From CAZPXZ01 sp965219495 (GTDB lineage: Bacteria > Pseudomonadota > Alphaproteobacteria > Rhodobacterales > CAZPXZ01): a DNA stretch of 64,000 nt. Location: NCBI GenBank assembly GCA_965219495.1, contig OZ244777.1, positions 2,232,001 to 2,296,000 on the forward strand, read 5' to 3'. The stretch's first letter is position 1; each line of letters begins with the position of its first letter. Below, piece after piece: positions 33,859 to 43,286 of this stretch. The notes under the pieces were generated by a model. That model worked only from the letters and a program-made list of their open reading frames with translations. It ran no database searches and had not been told where the DNA came from. The position numbers and the translations under genes were made by a program.

Positions 33859-34211
33859 CCGATCTCATGAGCCAAAAAGAGAAATGTCTTTTTGACAGGT
33901 CAACTAACATTTTTGAGAGTATCGGTGCCAGTCGGAGTGTCAAGGACAATCTGCGAGGAATGGTCCGGATTGTCCGGTTTGAGACGCGACTGGATCAAGA
34001 ATCTCAATACCCCTTTCCCGCCAAGCGACCATCACCCATCCAGAGATGCGATGCTGCCTGCCGATGACACTTGTCTGACTTTGGAACTTGTACGCCCTCG
34101 ACAGGATCGGGCAAACGGCGTTTTCCGGAAAGGATTTCTGCGGAGTGCCAACCTACTCTGCTGAATGCCCGAAAAGCCCCGGGGGCCGGACCCGCCACCG
34201 AAACGGAAAGC
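33859..34211. other. Intergenic region upstream of the DUF1007/NicO operon
   Basis: No gene. It holds TTGACAGGTCAACTAACATTTTT (33892-33914), similar to an element in front of dctP, within an AT-rich promoter-like stretch (33,870-33,960). Confidence 0.5.
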
Positions 34212-34961
34212 TCAGTCCAGGCTGACCGCAGCTTCCCGTCCCGAGATGTCTTCAGCCGAGGATAGCAACACTTCCAGCACTTTCTTCTGACCGCCCCGCA
34301 GGGACTGTTCCGTCAACTCGGCTGCACGCTTTTCGTCGCCTTCGATCAATGCGGCGACCAGGTCGTCATGGAAATGGAGGAACTCATGTTCCCGATGCTG
34401 CAAGGCAAGGCCGAGATGTACGATTCGCTCGTGCTGTTCCATCAGGTGGATGACCAAGGCGGCGAGGCGCTGGTTGCCGGACGCCTCCGCGATATAGCGG
34501 TGAAATTCGCGGTTCGCGCGCAGGTAGGCGGATTCGCCGGTCTTGTCTCCGATCGAGTACCCCGACAGCACGGCTTGGTTCAGTTCCTGGATACGCTGAC
34601 CGTCAACTTTCCCGGCAGCGAGCCGAATTGCGACAACTTCGAGAACGAGGCGGAGCTGAAAGATTTCCTGAACATCGCGAAATGTGATTTGAGATACCTT
34701 GTTCCCCAGGCGGCCTCGCGAAACCACCAGGCCTTCCTGCCGCAACCGCATGAGTGCGCTTCGAATGGGCGCCTTGCTGAAACCATAGCGGGCGCGAAGC
34801 GTTGACTCGGAAATGTTCTCCCCGGGGTTCAACGAGCAGGAGATTATATCTTCCTTGATCGTCCGGTACGCGAAATCGTTGAGACTCTCGTCGGCGGATT
34901 GAACGGCTCCCTTCCATTGGCGCCTGGCGACGTCCTGTCTGTCTTTCCCGCGTGGCGCCAT
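34212..34961 (-). CDS. GntR-family transcriptional regulator with FCD ligand domain
   Basis: 249 aa. A winged helix-turn-helix lies at ~25-95 (SLNDFAYRTIKEDI, then ISESTLRARYGFSKAPIRSALMRLRQEGLV). An all-helical FCD domain follows (FQLRLVLEVVAIRLAA, NREFHRYIAEASGN, H...HDDLVAALIEGD). The conserved Asp/His residues usually bind a metal and a carboxylate ligand. Such regulators often control TRAP or organic-acid operons, but this one is monocistronic and its target is not adjacent in an obvious way. Confidence 0.9.
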   Translation of the reverse strand: MAPRGKDRQDVARRQWKGAVQSADESLNDFAYRTIKEDIISCSLNPGENISESTLRARYGFSKAPIRSALMRLRQEGLVVSRGRLGNKVSQITFRDVQEIFQLRLVLEVVAIRLAAGKVDGQRIQELNQAVLSGYSIGDKTGESAYLRANREFHRYIAEASGNQRLAALVIHLMEQHERIVHLGLALQHREHEFLHFHDDLVAALIEGDEKRAAELTEQSLRGGQKKVLEVLLSSAEDISGREAAVSLD

Positions 34962-35477
34962 GGATTGCCTACGTCCTCAGGTTGCGGCCCCTCAATACGA
35001 AGGGGAGCGGCCAGCGTGTTGATGGGCTCGCATGAATTCCGACAATTGAACTATTACCGCCCCATTCCAATTGCGCAAATGACGGATCGGGAGATCGTCG
35101 CCGCAGCAACTCCCCCTACTCCCGGAAAAGACGCGCGGTTTCCCTGGTTTTCGACACACCGCGTCGACCCGCTGCGAAGTTCTCGATGGCCCAGCGACCG
35201 AATTGCGCATCGAGCCGTCGGCCGAACGGAATGGCGGCCATCGCATATTCCTGGTTCCGTTGGATCATGCCAGCTTCGACCTCCAAGCTCCTCGTTGGCG
35301 CGTGGGCCTCGTGCCTGAAATGTCCGGCGGCGCTGTGGCGAAACCCGACCGGCCCCTGGCCCCGATCATGCTTTCAACCGAACCGGCGGCAAGGAGCATT
35401 CATTGACAGGTCGCCTCGCGCCCTGAAATTATCGGCGCCGGTCCCGGGGACAACTGCAGGCGGCAAAGGTCTTGAAT
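34962..35477. other. Intergenic region between the GntR gene and the methyltransferase-like gene
   Basis: About 515 bases without a recognisable gene. A plausible plus-strand promoter for the next gene is TTGACA (35403-35408), an 18-bp spacer, and AATTAT (35427-35432). Confidence 0.5.
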
Positions 35478-36323
35478 ATGGTATCCGGTTTGCTCTGGGA
35501 CGGCATCAGGTACTGGGTGACCCCGTTCCCCCATCACCTGATGGTCATGGGATACGCCAGGGGGCTCAAGGAACTCGGCGCCCGACAGCGGCGCTGCCGA
35601 TCCGCCTGGCAACCGCACCTGGTGCGGAGCCGGTCGCTAATTCTCGAAGCCGCGGACCGAAGCGTCCAAAACGGGAAAGCGCTGATCCTTGGATCCGGAC
35701 TGCTCTTCGATATTCCGCTCGCCGAACTGAGCTGGCGTTTCCGCGAAGTCACGCTCGTGGACATCCTGCATTTCTGGAGGGTTCGCCAGGCGGTGAGGCG
35801 CTATTCCAATGTGCATCTCCATCGCCTCGATATCACCGGGATCGTCAAAATGGTGCACGCCATGGCGCGCCGCGGGCGGGGGCTGGACGTACCGGAGCGC
35901 ACGCCGGAGTTCTTTCTCGAAGACGGGTTCGATCTGGTCGTCTCGGCAAATGTCCTGTCCCAACTTCCTTTGGCGCCGGTCAATTATGCAACCCACCGGA
36001 ACAGGAAGCTTACGCCCGAGGAGACCAAGGCCTTTTCCCGAAGGCTGGTGATCAACCATCTGGATTGGCTGGCGTCGTTTGCAGGCAATGTCTGCCTGAT
36101 GTCGGATCTGGAACGCCAGTATTCCGATGGTGAAAACGTCGTCTGCCGGGAGAGATCTCTTTGGGGTGTCGAACTGCCCGAAGGAGGTCGGGAATGGCTC
36201 TGGGATCTGGCGCCGATGCCGGAAATTGAGCCAAAATTCGATGTTCGCCACCGGGTTGTCGGCTATTCTGCGTTTCCCAAGCAGATTTGGCTCGAACAGC
36301 GGGATGCCTTGACGGGATCGTGA
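35478..36323 (+). CDS. SAM-dependent methyltransferase-like protein
   Basis: 281 aa, no specific family recognised. A Rossmann glycine motif (KALILGSGLLFDIPLAEL) is followed by an acidic strand end (VTLVDILHF) and a later DLVVSANVLSQLPL, matching motifs I, II and IV of class I methyltransferases. The C-terminal half has many aromatic residues (W, Y). An AAAGG ribosome site precedes the ATG at 35478; a TTG two codons upstream is possible. It is single, between two decayed regions, with no hint of the substrate. Confidence 0.65.
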   Translation: MVSGLLWDGIRYWVTPFPHHLMVMGYARGLKELGARQRRCRSAWQPHLVRSRSLILEAADRSVQNGKALILGSGLLFDIPLAELSWRFREVTLVDILHFWRVRQAVRRYSNVHLHRLDITGIVKMVHAMARRGRGLDVPERTPEFFLEDGFDLVVSANVLSQLPLAPVNYATHRNRKLTPEETKAFSRRLVINHLDWLASFAGNVCLMSDLERQYSDGENVVCRERSLWGVELPEGGREWLWDLAPMPEIEPKFDVRHRVVGYSAFPKQIWLEQRDALTGS

Positions 36324-36999
36324 GATTGCCGACGGTCCCTCCGCCAGACGCATGGCGCAAGCGTTCTTCCGTCTCCGACGAAGCCCGGAGGAAGCCGGGA
36401 CTTCTGCAACATGAATCCCGTCGACGCTGCGCCGGGATCTCTTGATAGTCCGTTCCTTCCATTGTCGTTCATTCCGGACTCTCAACTCGTCTCCGGAAAG
36501 ACGCTGGCGCATGCGTGCGCCATTTCGGCCTGGACCTCGGACCGGGCCCGTTCCTCAATCGGGAAAAGCGGGATCGATCGTTTGCCACGAGTGAGTGGGA
36601 TCTGCCCGGAATCAGTGAGCCTCGATGCAACGGGATTGCTGAACCGAGATGAGAAGTGCTTCTCCGAACGCGTTCTCTGATTTGGATCTCCAGATGGCTC
36701 GTTCGCCACGCGCGGTTGGAGAGTTCTGCGCATCGGTTTCCATGCCGGCCGGCCGGAGAGGCATCGTCCGCGCAGCACTTGAGAATCCGACTGCAGATCG
36801 TCCCGTTCAGGAGGAGCCGGGTGGGGGTGACGTTCCGAGCCGATTCGGGACAAGGCGTCCCGCGGCTCACGCGGGCGGCACCAACGGCGGAATCACAACC
36901 GCCGCCGCAAGGTTCGATACCGCCTCGATAAACCGGGAGGGAAAATCGGCTGGCGCCCCGCATTTTCGATGGATGAATCATGCAGGGGTCGTTGCCGGA
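36324..36999. other. Non-coding stretch
   Basis: About 675 bases between the methyltransferase-like gene and the ABC ATPase remnant. Frames on both strands are open only by GC bias; no family is recognisable. I see nothing functional in it. Confidence 0.5.
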
Positions 37000-38137
37000 T
37001 CATTCCCCCAAAACGGTGCCCGGAAGCGGCATTATCAGGGTATCCTCGGCGGCCCAGGCCAATGTCACCTGCGTGCCCCCGGGCGGCAATGCCGCCCCGA
37101 CTTGGTCAGTTGCTGCACGACCATGGTGGCGCCGTCGGCGAGGCGCGCGTAGCACTTGATCACACTGCCAAAGGAGATGGTGTCCGTCGCCTGCGCCGGC
37201 AACTGGTTGGCCAGTTTACTGGTTTCCCCTTCCGCCAGCATGGTCACGTCTTCCGGCCGCACCATTACCTTGACCGCTTCGCCCTCCGCAACGACGATCG
37301 TTGACTGGCAGGAAATCTTGTGACCCGCATCCGTCTCGACCGAAACCGTCGGGCCCCTTTCGCGCACATTGCCGGCCAGAATGATCGAATCACCAAGGAA
37401 TTCCGCCGCGAACGAGGACCGAGGTTGAAAATAGAGCTCGTCCGGCGCGCCCATCTGCTCGATTCTGCCCGCTATCAAGAGCACGATGCGATCCGACATG
37501 GTCAGGGCTTTTTCCTGATCGTAGGTGACATGGAGCGCGGTGACCCCGAGCGTGGTGTGCAGCCGCTTGAACTTGAGGTGCATCTCCTCGCGCAGTTTCT
37601 TGTCGAGCGCGCCAAGAGGCTCGCCCATGAGAATGATCGACGGGTTGTAAACGAGGCAGCGGGCGATCGAGACGCACTGCTGCTATCCGCCGGAGAGTTT
37701 GCTGGGCTTGCGCCGGCCGATATCGGGGAGCCGCACCATGTCCAGCACTTCCGCGAACTTGCGCCTGATCTCATCCTTCGAGAATTTGCGCACCCGGAGC
37801 GGAAAGGCGATGTTGTCGAACACCGTCATGTGCGGCATCAGCGCAAAATTCTGGAACATCATGCCCGGTCCGCGCTTATTCGGTTGCAGCCTGGTGCTGT
37901 CGCGGCCATCAAGTCATATCCGGCCCGACGTTGGCCCCACCTTCCCGGCGACCAGGTTGAGAAGCGTGGTTTTGCCGGAGCCACCCGGCCCCACAGAGTT
38001 AGAAACTCTCCGCGAATTACATCGAGATCAATTTCGGCCACCGCCACCACGGAACCGTAGTTCTTGGTTGCGTTCTCGAGCCAGACCTTGGACTCGCTGG
38101 GTCCGGCGGTCGCAGCCGATTCCGGGTCTTGCATCAT
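37000..38137 (-). pseudogene. Dead spermidine/putrescine-type ABC ATPase (PotA-like)
   Basis: Reassembling frames gives a near full-length PotA-type ATPase: KNYGSVVAVAEIDLDV, Walker A, FQNFALMPHMTVFDNI, KLSGG, GEPLGALDKKLREEM, and the TOBE domain ending ...LPGTVLGE. Three lesions are visible. A frameshift falls in front of the Walker A (near 37,985). A TAG at 37683-37685 replaces the CAG after LSGG, splitting the signature motif, and the next Arg is Cys. Another frameshift near 37,100 moves the last ~30 codons to a different frame. Walker B also reads MGEP instead of DEP. No permease remains beside it. Confidence 0.88.
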
Positions 38138-38300
38138 CGCGCAAAATTCCAGACGCTCCGCGGACGGACGAACATCGCGTGACCTCCCGCGCACCCGCCC
38201 TCTACACCTCGCGGCTCCAATCCGCGGAAACTCCCGGCCAAGGCGGCGAGCGCATCTGCTGCTTGCCGGCGGGTCATGCCGCCGCGCATCCTCGCTCCCG

Positions 38301-39254
38301 TCACGTCGTAAAGACCTCGACTTCCAGATACCGGTCCCGGCTGTCGGGCAACACTGTCACCACACGCTTGTCGGCCCCAAGCTCCTCGGCAAGACGGAGA
38401 CAGCCGATGACGATCGCGCCCGACGACATGCCGCAGAAGATCCCTTCTTCCTCCGCCAGCTGACGAGCCATGGCGATGGCTTCGGCGTCGCTCACGGTGA
38501 TGTACTTGTCGACGAGTCCGCTCTCAAAAATCTCCAGGTGAATTCCGTCCGTGACGCCGGGAATTATGGGATAGGTGTCCGGACTCGTCATCATCGGCCG
38601 GCTGGCGGGTTCGACGCCCCAAATGGCGATCTTCGGATCATGCTGCCTGAGGGCCTGCGCTGCGCCCAGGATCGTGCCGCCCGTGCCCACCGCGGCCACG
38701 AACCCATCCAGGCGGCCATCCGTCATCTCGAGGATTTCCTTCGCCGTCCAATCCCTGTGGGCGCCGGTATTCTGTGCGCTGGAGAACTGCCTGGCCCACC
38801 AGACGTCTTGCTGGACGCGCTCCAATTCCAAGCAGATCTGGCGCCCGGCCGGCTCCACAAATCCACCATGTTCGCTTGTGTCCTCGTGCTGCTTGCCGGA
38901 GTCCACTGCCTCGTATTTGCATCCAAAGGCCAGCATAATCGCCAAACGGGACTTGTTGGCGACCCTGTCCGGCACGTAAGAAACGAAATCGTATCCCTTG
39001 ACCGCCGAAACGAACGCCAGCGCAGTGCCCGTGTTGCCGGTGGTGGCCTCGACGATCTTGCTGCCCTTCTTGAGGAATCCCTTTTCTTCGGCATCCTCGA
39101 TCATGATTTTCGCGATGCGATCCTTGATGCTTCCACTGGGATTGAGGAACTCGGGCTTGACCAGGATTTCGGCGCCGGTTTCCTTGCCAATGCGATTGAG
39201 TCGCACCAGGGGAATGTCGCCGATCAATTCGAGCATGCTGTCTGCAATCTTCAT
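38301..39254 (-). CDS. cysK: Cysteine synthase (PLP-dependent, CysK/CysM family)
   Basis: 317 aa fold-type II PLP enzyme. PLVRLNR, the Schiff-base Lys in PSGSIKDR, the substrate loop TTGNTGTALA, the phosphate loop GTGGT, and the C-terminal MSSGA are all in place. It makes cysteine from O-acetylserine and sulphide, though cystathionine beta-synthase-type activity cannot be excluded. The ATG at 39254 (MKIADSMLELIGD) is the normal family start. It is isolated, with an IS element starting 34 bases upstream that may have displaced its promoter. Confidence 0.9.
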   Translation of the reverse strand: MKIADSMLELIGDIPLVRLNRIGKETGAEILVKPEFLNPSGSIKDRIAKIMIEDAEEKGFLKKGSKIVEATTGNTGTALAFVSAVKGYDFVSYVPDRVANKSRLAIMLAFGCKYEAVDSGKQHEDTSEHGGFVEPAGRQICLELERVQQDVWWARQFSSAQNTGAHRDWTAKEILEMTDGRLDGFVAAVGTGGTILGAAQALRQHDPKIAIWGVEPASRPMMTSPDTYPIIPGVTDGIHLEIFESGLVDKYITVSDAEAIAMARQLAEEEGIFCGMSSGAIVIGCLRLAEELGADKRVVTVLPDSRDRYLEVEVFTT

Positions 39255-39498
39255 ATCTGGCCTCATTTCCGGAGCCCTCCAGCTTATCTAGTGTCTGTGC
39301 CAAAATACCGGGTTTTGAACCCGGTGCGACGTTTCCGGCCCAGGCGCCCGGCGCGGAATTCGGCCCCTGGCGCCGTGAATGAGCGGTTGGGGGCGGGTTA
39401 CGCGCGAATGTCAAGGATGCCGGCGATCTTCCGCCATGAGGACGGGCCCCGGCCAGGGCCGGGGCGCATGCCGACGGCGTTGGCTCGGCCGGCCGCAG

Positions 39499-41173
39499 TC
39501 AGGCGGCGCGGCGGATGCCTTGGCGTCGCTGAATCTGGATCTTGTCCCGCTCGGCTCCCTGCAGCACCAGGCCGATCCGGTGCAGATTGGCGGCAAGGAT
39601 TGCGAGAGCGACCGTTCGAGCGAAGCCATCCCTGCCGTGCGCGCGGACCCGGTCCAGGCCGCGGCATTCCAGGTTGTGGATGGCGGATTTCACCGCCGGA
39701 TGCTGCCGCCGCGCTGCGGCAAACTTGGGGCGCGCCTCGCGCTCCCGCGCTTTCTGCGAAAGCGTGCCCTTCGCCGGCAGCGCGTTGCAATCCAGCAGCG
39801 CGTCCAGCCGCACCCGGTTGGACGGGCCGTGGAAGCCCCGGTCGAAGCTGCAGCCCCGCACCGACGGAAACAGGGCGAGGGTCTCCGACAGCAGCGCAAC
39901 CGCCGCATCCACGTCGTCTTCCGCCCACGAGATGCGGTGGTACAGGACCAATTGATGCGGGTCCTCGACGATGCAAACCGGAACCCCGAGTTCGACCATG
40001 CGCCCGGCCTCGCCCTTCGCGCACCAGCGCGTATGCGGCTCGAAGATGGAGAACACCTTCTCTTCATGCGGGATCGCTTCGCCCTGCAGCAGCCGCTGGT
40101 CGATCTGGCGAAGCGCATGATCCATAAGTCCTTGCACGGCATCGATGTCCCATGCCTCCGCCCCGGCCGCCTCGAGTTCCCGCCGCAGCCGTTCCGCCTG
40201 CGCCACCAGCGACCGGCAAAGCCACAGGCAAGCGCGCACGCGGTCCGGATGCCGGCTCTGCCGCCGGGAATTGCGGATCTTGTCGAACCGCCGCTTCACC
40301 TGCCGCCGCAGACGCCGGCTCTGCCGCCAGCCGCCAAGCCCGAAGGCTGAAGCCAGTTGCGCGGAAACCCGGATCAGGCACCGCATCGCGTCCCACACTG
40401 TTGTATTTCTGTTTATTTCGTTCTGGTTATGCCGCATTCCTCCGGGCCGATTCGTCCGGAAAAACGGATTTATTCGAGACACTGCATGCGAGTCTTTTCT
40501 TTCCAAGTAGTTGTCAGCCCGACATTCAGGGGCCGTCATCGACGACCAGAGCACGCACGCAATGTGAGAAACTTCTTTATCCGTTGCACGGCGGAATTCG
40601 AGAACTGCCACTGATTCAATGTGAAATACAACACCACAGCAAGTTGACGTCGGTCGGATCGTGCACGTCGGTCTCCACCACAAAGGAATCGGCCCGCGCC
40701 CGCAGCTGCGCTTCCGGCTCCTGCCCGAACAGCGCGTGGCCCGCCTTCACCACCAGTGCGTTGATCTCGTTCAGAAGTTCCGGCGTCAGCAGCGAGACAT
40801 TGCGCACCAGCGTCCGGTGCTCGTACCGGCGATGGTCGTCAAGCCCCGAATGGCCGAGCATCTCCCGAACCGTCCCATGGCAATTGGCAAGATCCTGCAG
40901 ACGGTCGTAGTCGCACCGGATGCCCTGCTTCAGCGTCGCCAGCACGAAGATCCGCCACAAATCCATGCCCGGGCGCCCAAGCCCCCGGTCCACGCCCGGA
41001 AGAAAATGCGCGTCCAGCAGGTCGAAAACCTGCCGGCGCAACGCTTCGTCGCAGTACAGGTGCTGGATGCCCCGCAACACCGCCGGGATGTCATCCCGGC
41101 AGACCGGGTCAATCGCAATGTCCTCGATGGCGATTTCGCCAAGCCGAACAAACGGTTCCTGGATTGCCCTCAT
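39499..41173 (-). pseudogene. ISNCY/IS1202-type transposase, split by insertion
   Basis: The N-terminal part (41173 to 40634) starts MRAIQEPFVRLG and contains FVLATLKQGIRCDYDRLQDLAN and VETDVHDPTDVNLLW. The C-terminal part (40392 to 39499) resumes exactly with DAMRCLIRVSAQ and carries the rest of the DDE domain: CSFDRGFHG, and the final ALAILAANLHRIG. Joining them restores a 477-residue transposase. The insertion plus duplication is 241 bp, so it shifts the frame. Unless the insert is excised, no full-length transposase can be made. Confidence 0.88.
40398..40633. mobile_element. 236-bp MITE-like element inside the transposase gene
   Basis: Ends in 11-bp perfect inverted repeats (TGTTGTATTTC at 40399-40409 and GAAATACAACA at 40623-40633) and is flanked by a 5-bp duplication CCACA (40393-40397 and 40634-40638). 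There is one unpaired base (C40398) at the left. It has no coding capacity of its own and is less GC-rich than the host gene. Removing it with one duplication copy restores the transposase frame exactly. The autonomous partner is not in the window. Confidence 0.88.
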
Positions 41174-41583
41174 GCTCTCGCCCTCGTCTCTGCTCTGCCG
41201 GAACGAGCGACCCATCGCGAAGATTCCGCCCATTCGACCAATTTCGCCTGAATTTTCCTTGGAATTATACGCCTGGGACCAATCTTCGCAACCCAAAACC
41301 GGCCACAACCTATTGATATAAAACGATTTGTGACCTTTTTGCACAGGCACTACTTAACGCGCAGTATGGTTCATCACCACGAGCCTTTGTGCAAGCGAGC
41401 CAAGCCCAGGGCGGTGTGCTCACTGAGTGCAGGGACGGACTGGAAGAGGACGAGCAACATGTGGCGCCCGCATTGGGCAAGCTTCTTCAGGACGGTGGCA
41501 TGCTTTCGAAACGATGTTTGGACTTCCCAGGTGAGGGGCTTCGTAGGCTCACGTCACTTCGCTTTCGGTGCTGAAGTCATCCG

Positions 41584-41691
41584 CTAGGTCTCCGCCATGA
41601 TCTGACGCTTCTGCACCGCGCTCCACCGACGGCGACGGCGGCGAACCAGACCACCGCCCTCCGCGCCCGGCCTCTCCTCGGCAATCGACAT
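41584..41691 (-). pseudogene. Remnant of an IS66/IS3-type transposase helix-turn-helix protein
   Basis: 36 codons only: an acidic start, then LVRRRRRRWSAVQKRQIMAET followed by a TAG stop. The basic run plus WS..QK..I.AET is the typical start of TnpA/OrfA proteins of IS66 or IS3 elements. Nothing recognisable follows. Confidence 0.5.
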
Positions 41692-42546
41692 CAGCTAAGC
41701 GTCCACCAAGAAATAGGTGGACACTTCGCAAGCGCCCACTTCCCGATCGCTCACCGTTCCAAGGCTCTCGTGATCGGAGCAGACGGCCTGCGCCGGATGG
41801 ATACGGTTGATCTGGTCGAATCAGGCGTGAATCCGATGAACTCGCGGCATGAACTGTGTCAAATCTAGCCAGTTGCTGATACAATTACGCAAAAAGTCGG
41901 ACAATGAATATTTCGCCCTGCTCCACTAGGTCTGCCTCGGACCCATTGTGTTCCTTCATACCCTTAACAATTTTTCTCGGCGCCCCCACCAGCAGCCCCC
42001 ACTTCCACCCGAACCGACGCCCGCGCATGTCGAGCGCATCGCGTCCGGGGTGATCACGCCGCGAACGCGCCGCTGGAAATGACCCAGCCCTCCGGCGTAC
42101 GCGAGAACCGGGCCCGCACCAGCTCAACCCCCTACCGGGGGCAACCCGGCACCGCCCCCGCTGCCGACCGGCAGCCATGCCGGCCTCTCCGCAAGCCGCC
42201 ACATCGCGGCCATCCGAAGCACCTGCCAAGCGGTGGCGCCATCAAGTTCCGTGAACCCGGCTACGCCTCATCCACCCACCCGGCCAGGCAGCAGGCCGCC
42301 AGCCCGCGAGCAAGCCAACCCCCGCAGGCAGGGTGCCATACGCCGAAACCCGGGCACCGCTCCGGCAATCGGCGTCACCGAATCCTGACCCCGCGAAGAA
42401 ACGCACGCATTGCGCACGGTCGCCCGCATGGCTCTCTTCAGGGAACCGGCACAGCGAACGTCATGCACGAATAATAGGATCGCACGGCGACAAGACGCCA
42501 ACCCACCGGGAACCGGGATAAACGCCGGACAAATCACCCCGCAAAT
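41692..42546. other. Degenerate non-coding region
   Basis: About 850 bases without a recognisable gene, lying between IS debris on both sides. Open frames on both strands give low-complexity Arg/Pro/Ala products. It looks like an accumulation zone for decayed mobile DNA. Confidence 0.5.
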
Positions 42547-42587
42547 GTGCGGCATGATAGTTGTCGCTGGTGGCCATCATAGTTGTC
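42547..42587. repeat. IS-terminus-like 41-bp repeat, copy 2
   Basis: 36 of 41 positions match 10156-10196, in the same orientation. It immediately precedes a decapitated ABC permease gene, which suggests that the lost element's insertion, or a deletion beside it, removed the permease N-terminus. Confidence 0.6.
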
Positions 42588-42599
42588 GTTTGACATCAC

Positions 42600-43022
42600 C
42601 TTTCGATCTTGCATGTCCAGGGGACAACCGCCCCGCTGATCATGGGTCACGCCCTGCTGACCACTCCGTTTGTCATCGTGATCATCATGGCCGGCTTGTG
42701 CGACATCGACGCCAACCTTGAAGCCGCCGCCAGGATCATGGGCGCTTGCAGCGTCTACACGTTCCACAAGGTGACGTTGCCGCTGCTGGCGCCATCTCTG
42801 GTGATCGCGTCTCTGATCGCATTCCAGTTGTCTTTCGACGAGCTGATCAACGCTGTGTTCTTGGCGGGATTCGGGAACCACACGTTTCCCGTCAAGATGT
42901 ACGAAAACGTGACGGAGGAGGTTTCCCCCGTTCTCTCGGCCATTTCGATCCTCCTCACATTCCTGGCTCTCGTGATTCGCGCGTCGATCACAAGGCTCCA
43001 AAGAAAGAAGCCGCAAGAGTAG
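42600..43022 (+). pseudogene. C-terminal half of an ABC transporter permease (PotC type)
   Basis: About 135 residues remain: three or four TM helices with the EAA loop (ANLEAAARIMGACSVYTFHKVTLPLLAPSL) that docks the ATPase, then FDELINAVFLAG and the basic C-terminus. The first half, including the start codon and N-terminal helices, is missing at the boundary with the IS-end remnant. It probably belonged to a polyamine-type transporter like the dead ATPase at 37,000-38,137, though they now lie on opposite strands. Confidence 0.85.
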
Positions 43023-43286
43023 GTCGGTAGAAAACTGGCCAAGGCTTGCTGAGGGCCTGCCCAGACATGAGGAACCATTTGGCACCGGCTGATGGCGCGG
43101 CGCCTGGGTTCCCGCGAGTCGCCATCGCGGTCGATGCTTCACAGGAGTTCCGGGGCCGGCGCAGCGAACCGAGTGACCCCCCGAATGAACGGCCCCATCC
43201 TGAAGGATTTCCGGGGCGCAAAGTCCACGCGTGAAATCGCAAGCCTTCGACGTGACACCCAGTCGGCAGCATGCAAGAATTCAAGA

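Larger units (their letters stand above)
39289..41352 (-). mobile_element. IS element of the IS1202/ISNCY type, interrupted by a MITE-like insertion
   Basis: The ends are imperfect inverted repeats: TAGTGTCTGTGCCAAAA at 39289-39305 and, on the other strand, TAGTGCCTGTGCAAAAA at 41352-41336 (15 of 17 identical). Between them is one transposase frame broken at 40,392/40,634 by a 236-bp insertion. Without it the element is about 1.8 kb, the normal size for this group. I found no convincing target-site duplication outside the ends. Confidence 0.82.

Noticed and set aside
36411..36981. Arg/Ser/Pro-rich frames on both strands
   Set aside because: Low-complexity, no family, and no translation signals.
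41353..41583. Continuation of the IS66/IS3-type remnant
   Set aside because: No frame after the stop resembles a transposase.
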